This document shows, piece by piece, positions 62,901-64,000 of a stretch of DNA of 64,000 nucleotides (positions are counted from its first letter, which is position 1; each line of letters opens with the position of its first letter). The notes beneath the pieces are model-generated. The model searched no databases. It was not told the origin of the DNA and worked only from the letters and a program-made list of their open reading frames with translations. The position numbers and the translations under genes were made by a program. This DNA is from Neospora caninum Liverpool. Its lineage: Eukaryota > Apicomplexa > Conoidasida > Eucoccidiorida > Sarcocystidae. The stretch spans positions 2,528,790-2,592,789 of the forward strand of contig NC_018390.1 in assembly GCF_000208865.1 (NCBI RefSeq), written 5' to 3'.

Positions 62901-63011
62901 CAGTGTTTCTTTTGCCGGGAATCGCTTCTTCCATCTCAATCCGCGTGGAGGAAACATCTTCTCCGGGACTGTCCTGCAAATCCACGAGGGCCGCACTCTT
63001 CACTGGGATAA
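51045..63011 (+). CDS. CEP104: CEP104-like centriole/cilium-tip protein
   Basis: Exons: 51045-51180, 53082-53799, 54262-54370, 54786-55064, 55582-55737, 56573-56733, 57402-57594, 58737-58896, 59188-59261, 59480-59910, 60462-60714, 61007-61264, 61582-61713, 62175-62301 and 62878-63011. Every junction is GT-AG and in phase, giving 1106 residues. Residues about 70-245 are a Glu/Lys/Gln coiled coil. From about 248 comes the CEP104 N-terminal jelly-roll domain: EFSVAYCSS, GWRSAPHCSYPQEI, IKFLQLLSHESKIARKIEL, RLGYLRFS and ARELKSV. Residues about 467-585 are helical, about 585-890 a TOG-like helical array (ASGDIRSAAVQITALLI). At 977-1106 are four C2HC zinc fingers: CEFC/HFLLKC, CPHC/HLLTAC, CDVC/HNQLGC and CFFC/HLLRDC. 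CEP104 proteins bind tubulin and sit at centriole distal ends and microtubule plus ends. The start is uncertain: exon 1 is supported only by its donor and phase. Exon 2 could alternatively begin at 53016, which would add a hydrophobic stretch. Confidence 0.9.
51571..57370. repeat. AT microsatellites in CEP104 introns
   Basis: TA tracts at about 51571-51593, 53860-53882, 53917-53936, 56848-56912 (two blocks), 57072-57090 and a looser ATGTATAT array at about 57231-57370. All fall within introns of the CEP104-like gene. Confidence 0.85.
59153..59178 (+). repeat. (TG)n dinucleotide repeat at an intron 3' end
   Basis: A run of alternating TG, about 25 bp, ending about 9 bp before the TTTTGCAG acceptor of CEP104 exon 59188-59261. 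It replaces the usual pyrimidine tract. Confidence 0.9.
62434..62521. repeat. (ACAT)n tetranucleotide microsatellite
   Basis: About 20 uninterrupted ACAT units inside the last intron of the CEP104-like gene (62302-62877). This is the purest long microsatellite in the window. Confidence 0.95.
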
Positions 63012-64000
63012 ATACGCACGCCGAACTGTTAGCAGTTTTGTTCTCGCGCGCCGCTTTGCTTCGTTTGACTACGAGCCTCGAACTCGCAGAGGGAGCGCAG
63101 CGTTGTCCTCTCGAGGGACGCAGGGGTTTGGGTTTGAAATGGAAATCGAGTTTCCTTTGCTTGGCGCGAAGATTCGTCCGTACACACATCGACACTTTTA
63201 GCTCGGTTAGGGCTGTTGATTGCGGGCAAGTCGGCAGAAAAAGACGAGAAAGGCCCAGGGACGCGAAACCAACGACGATGAACAACGCAGTGCAGTGAAG
63301 AACAAAAGTGACGGCCCTGAATACGACTTCTGCGTTTACATATACAAAGATCATTCGACTTTTTCCTCGCATATGCGAATCATGTCGGCCCGTTACACAC
63401 GTGGCCATTCTGAGTTTGCTTTCGCGTTTTCACGCTGATGACTCGGGCAGACCTCTTGAGTTCGTCATTCCTTATGAAAACGGGATTTTTCTTCGAAAAA
63501 GAGACGTATTTCCCTTTCCTCGCTCTTCGCCGTTCCTGGCCGGAGAGGGTGCAACACGACGCCTACGGTACAAGCCAGGTCATTGGCTTCGGCCAGGTTT
63601 TAAAGAGTGTTCCGTGTTTTCTTTGTTTCCTATTTTTCTTCTCGATCGGAAGCCCGCTGCAGTTCTTTCTTCTCGTTTTCTGTTACAGACCTCGTTTCTT
63701 CCGCTCTCTCCACAGGTCCCCAGCAAAGACAAGACTGTGTGTCTTGTATGTCTGTTTCACTTGAGTCTTTTTCTGTGCGGAACCGTTCACCTTCATAGCC
63801 TCCGTGGGGACACTCGCTCTCTCTACGAGATTCAATCGCCACCAACACGACGGAGGCGAAAGTGAGGGAAACGACTGACTTTACACACCGAGCGACAACG
63901 CCCGACTTTCCCCTGGAACAATCGCGGGCACAGAAAATGTAAACACACCGGCAGATGTGCATAGAGTATGGAGTGGCAGGGAGAACAGACAGCATGGAGA
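63012..64000. other. Region downstream of CEP104-like gene
   Basis: Follows the TAA at 63009-63011 and should begin with the 3' UTR. A frame at 63308-63865 (plus) is open for 185 codons, but its translation has no recognisable domain and no clear splice partner, so I do not call it a gene. Confidence 0.5.

Noticed and set aside
62671..63408. 245-codon minus-strand open frame
   Set aside because: Antisense to the zinc-finger exon of CEP104; its translation is a shadow with no domain.

Overview
The window is nuclear DNA of an intron-rich eukaryote, most likely a coccidian apicomplexan of the Toxoplasma/Hammondia/Neospora type. The base composition is moderately GC-rich. The genes have many short phase-consistent exons split by AT microsatellite-bearing introns. 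GCATGC/TGCATGCA motifs are frequent, polypyrimidine tracts flank the genes, and low-complexity Ser/Glu-rich inserts interrupt conserved proteins. The protein set also fits: a voltage-sensor/adenylyl cyclase fusion as in Plasmodium ACalpha, and a RAP-domain organellar RNA protein. I cannot fix the species from sequence alone.

Layout from left to right. (1) Minus strand, running off the left edge: a single-pass membrane protein, tentatively the PIG-S subunit of GPI transamidase (1-3787). (2) A long gene-poor divergent region (3788-9582). (3) Plus strand: a four-exon voltage-sensor-domain/class III adenylyl cyclase with a fully closed reading frame of 959 codons (9583-15078). (4) Minus strand: a thioredoxin-fold, nucleoredoxin-like protein with a WCPYC site (about 17200-18661). 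(5) Minus strand: a TTC27/Emw1-type TPR protein of about 20 exons, including a 35-nt microexon and a GC-AG intron (about 22201-34932). (6) Plus strand: a RAP-domain protein of about 15 exons with a likely organellar presequence (36721-46702). (7) Minus strand: two-exon prefoldin subunit 4 (48568-49196). (8) Plus strand: a CEP104-like centriole/cilium-tip protein of 15 exons, whose frame closes at 1106 residues (51045-63011). The last kilobase holds no gene I can support.

The genes do not form a pathway. They alternate in strand, giving divergent pairs (PIG-S candidate/cyclase, TTC27/RAP, prefoldin/CEP104) and convergent pairs (cyclase/thioredoxin, RAP/prefoldin). Protein folding and RNP assembly (prefoldin, TTC27), GPI-anchor attachment, cAMP signalling, organelle RNA handling and microtubule-tip biology are represented. 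The most unusual non-coding structure is a long foldback (two arms of about 63 nt, 69-nt loop) between the convergent RAP and prefoldin genes. There is also a perfect 4 x 40 bp tandem repeat, a very strong G-quadruplex tract and a roughly 280 bp TATACA-type intronic array.

Exon coordinates were derived by reading splice signals and requiring phase continuity. Where continuity failed, this is stated.
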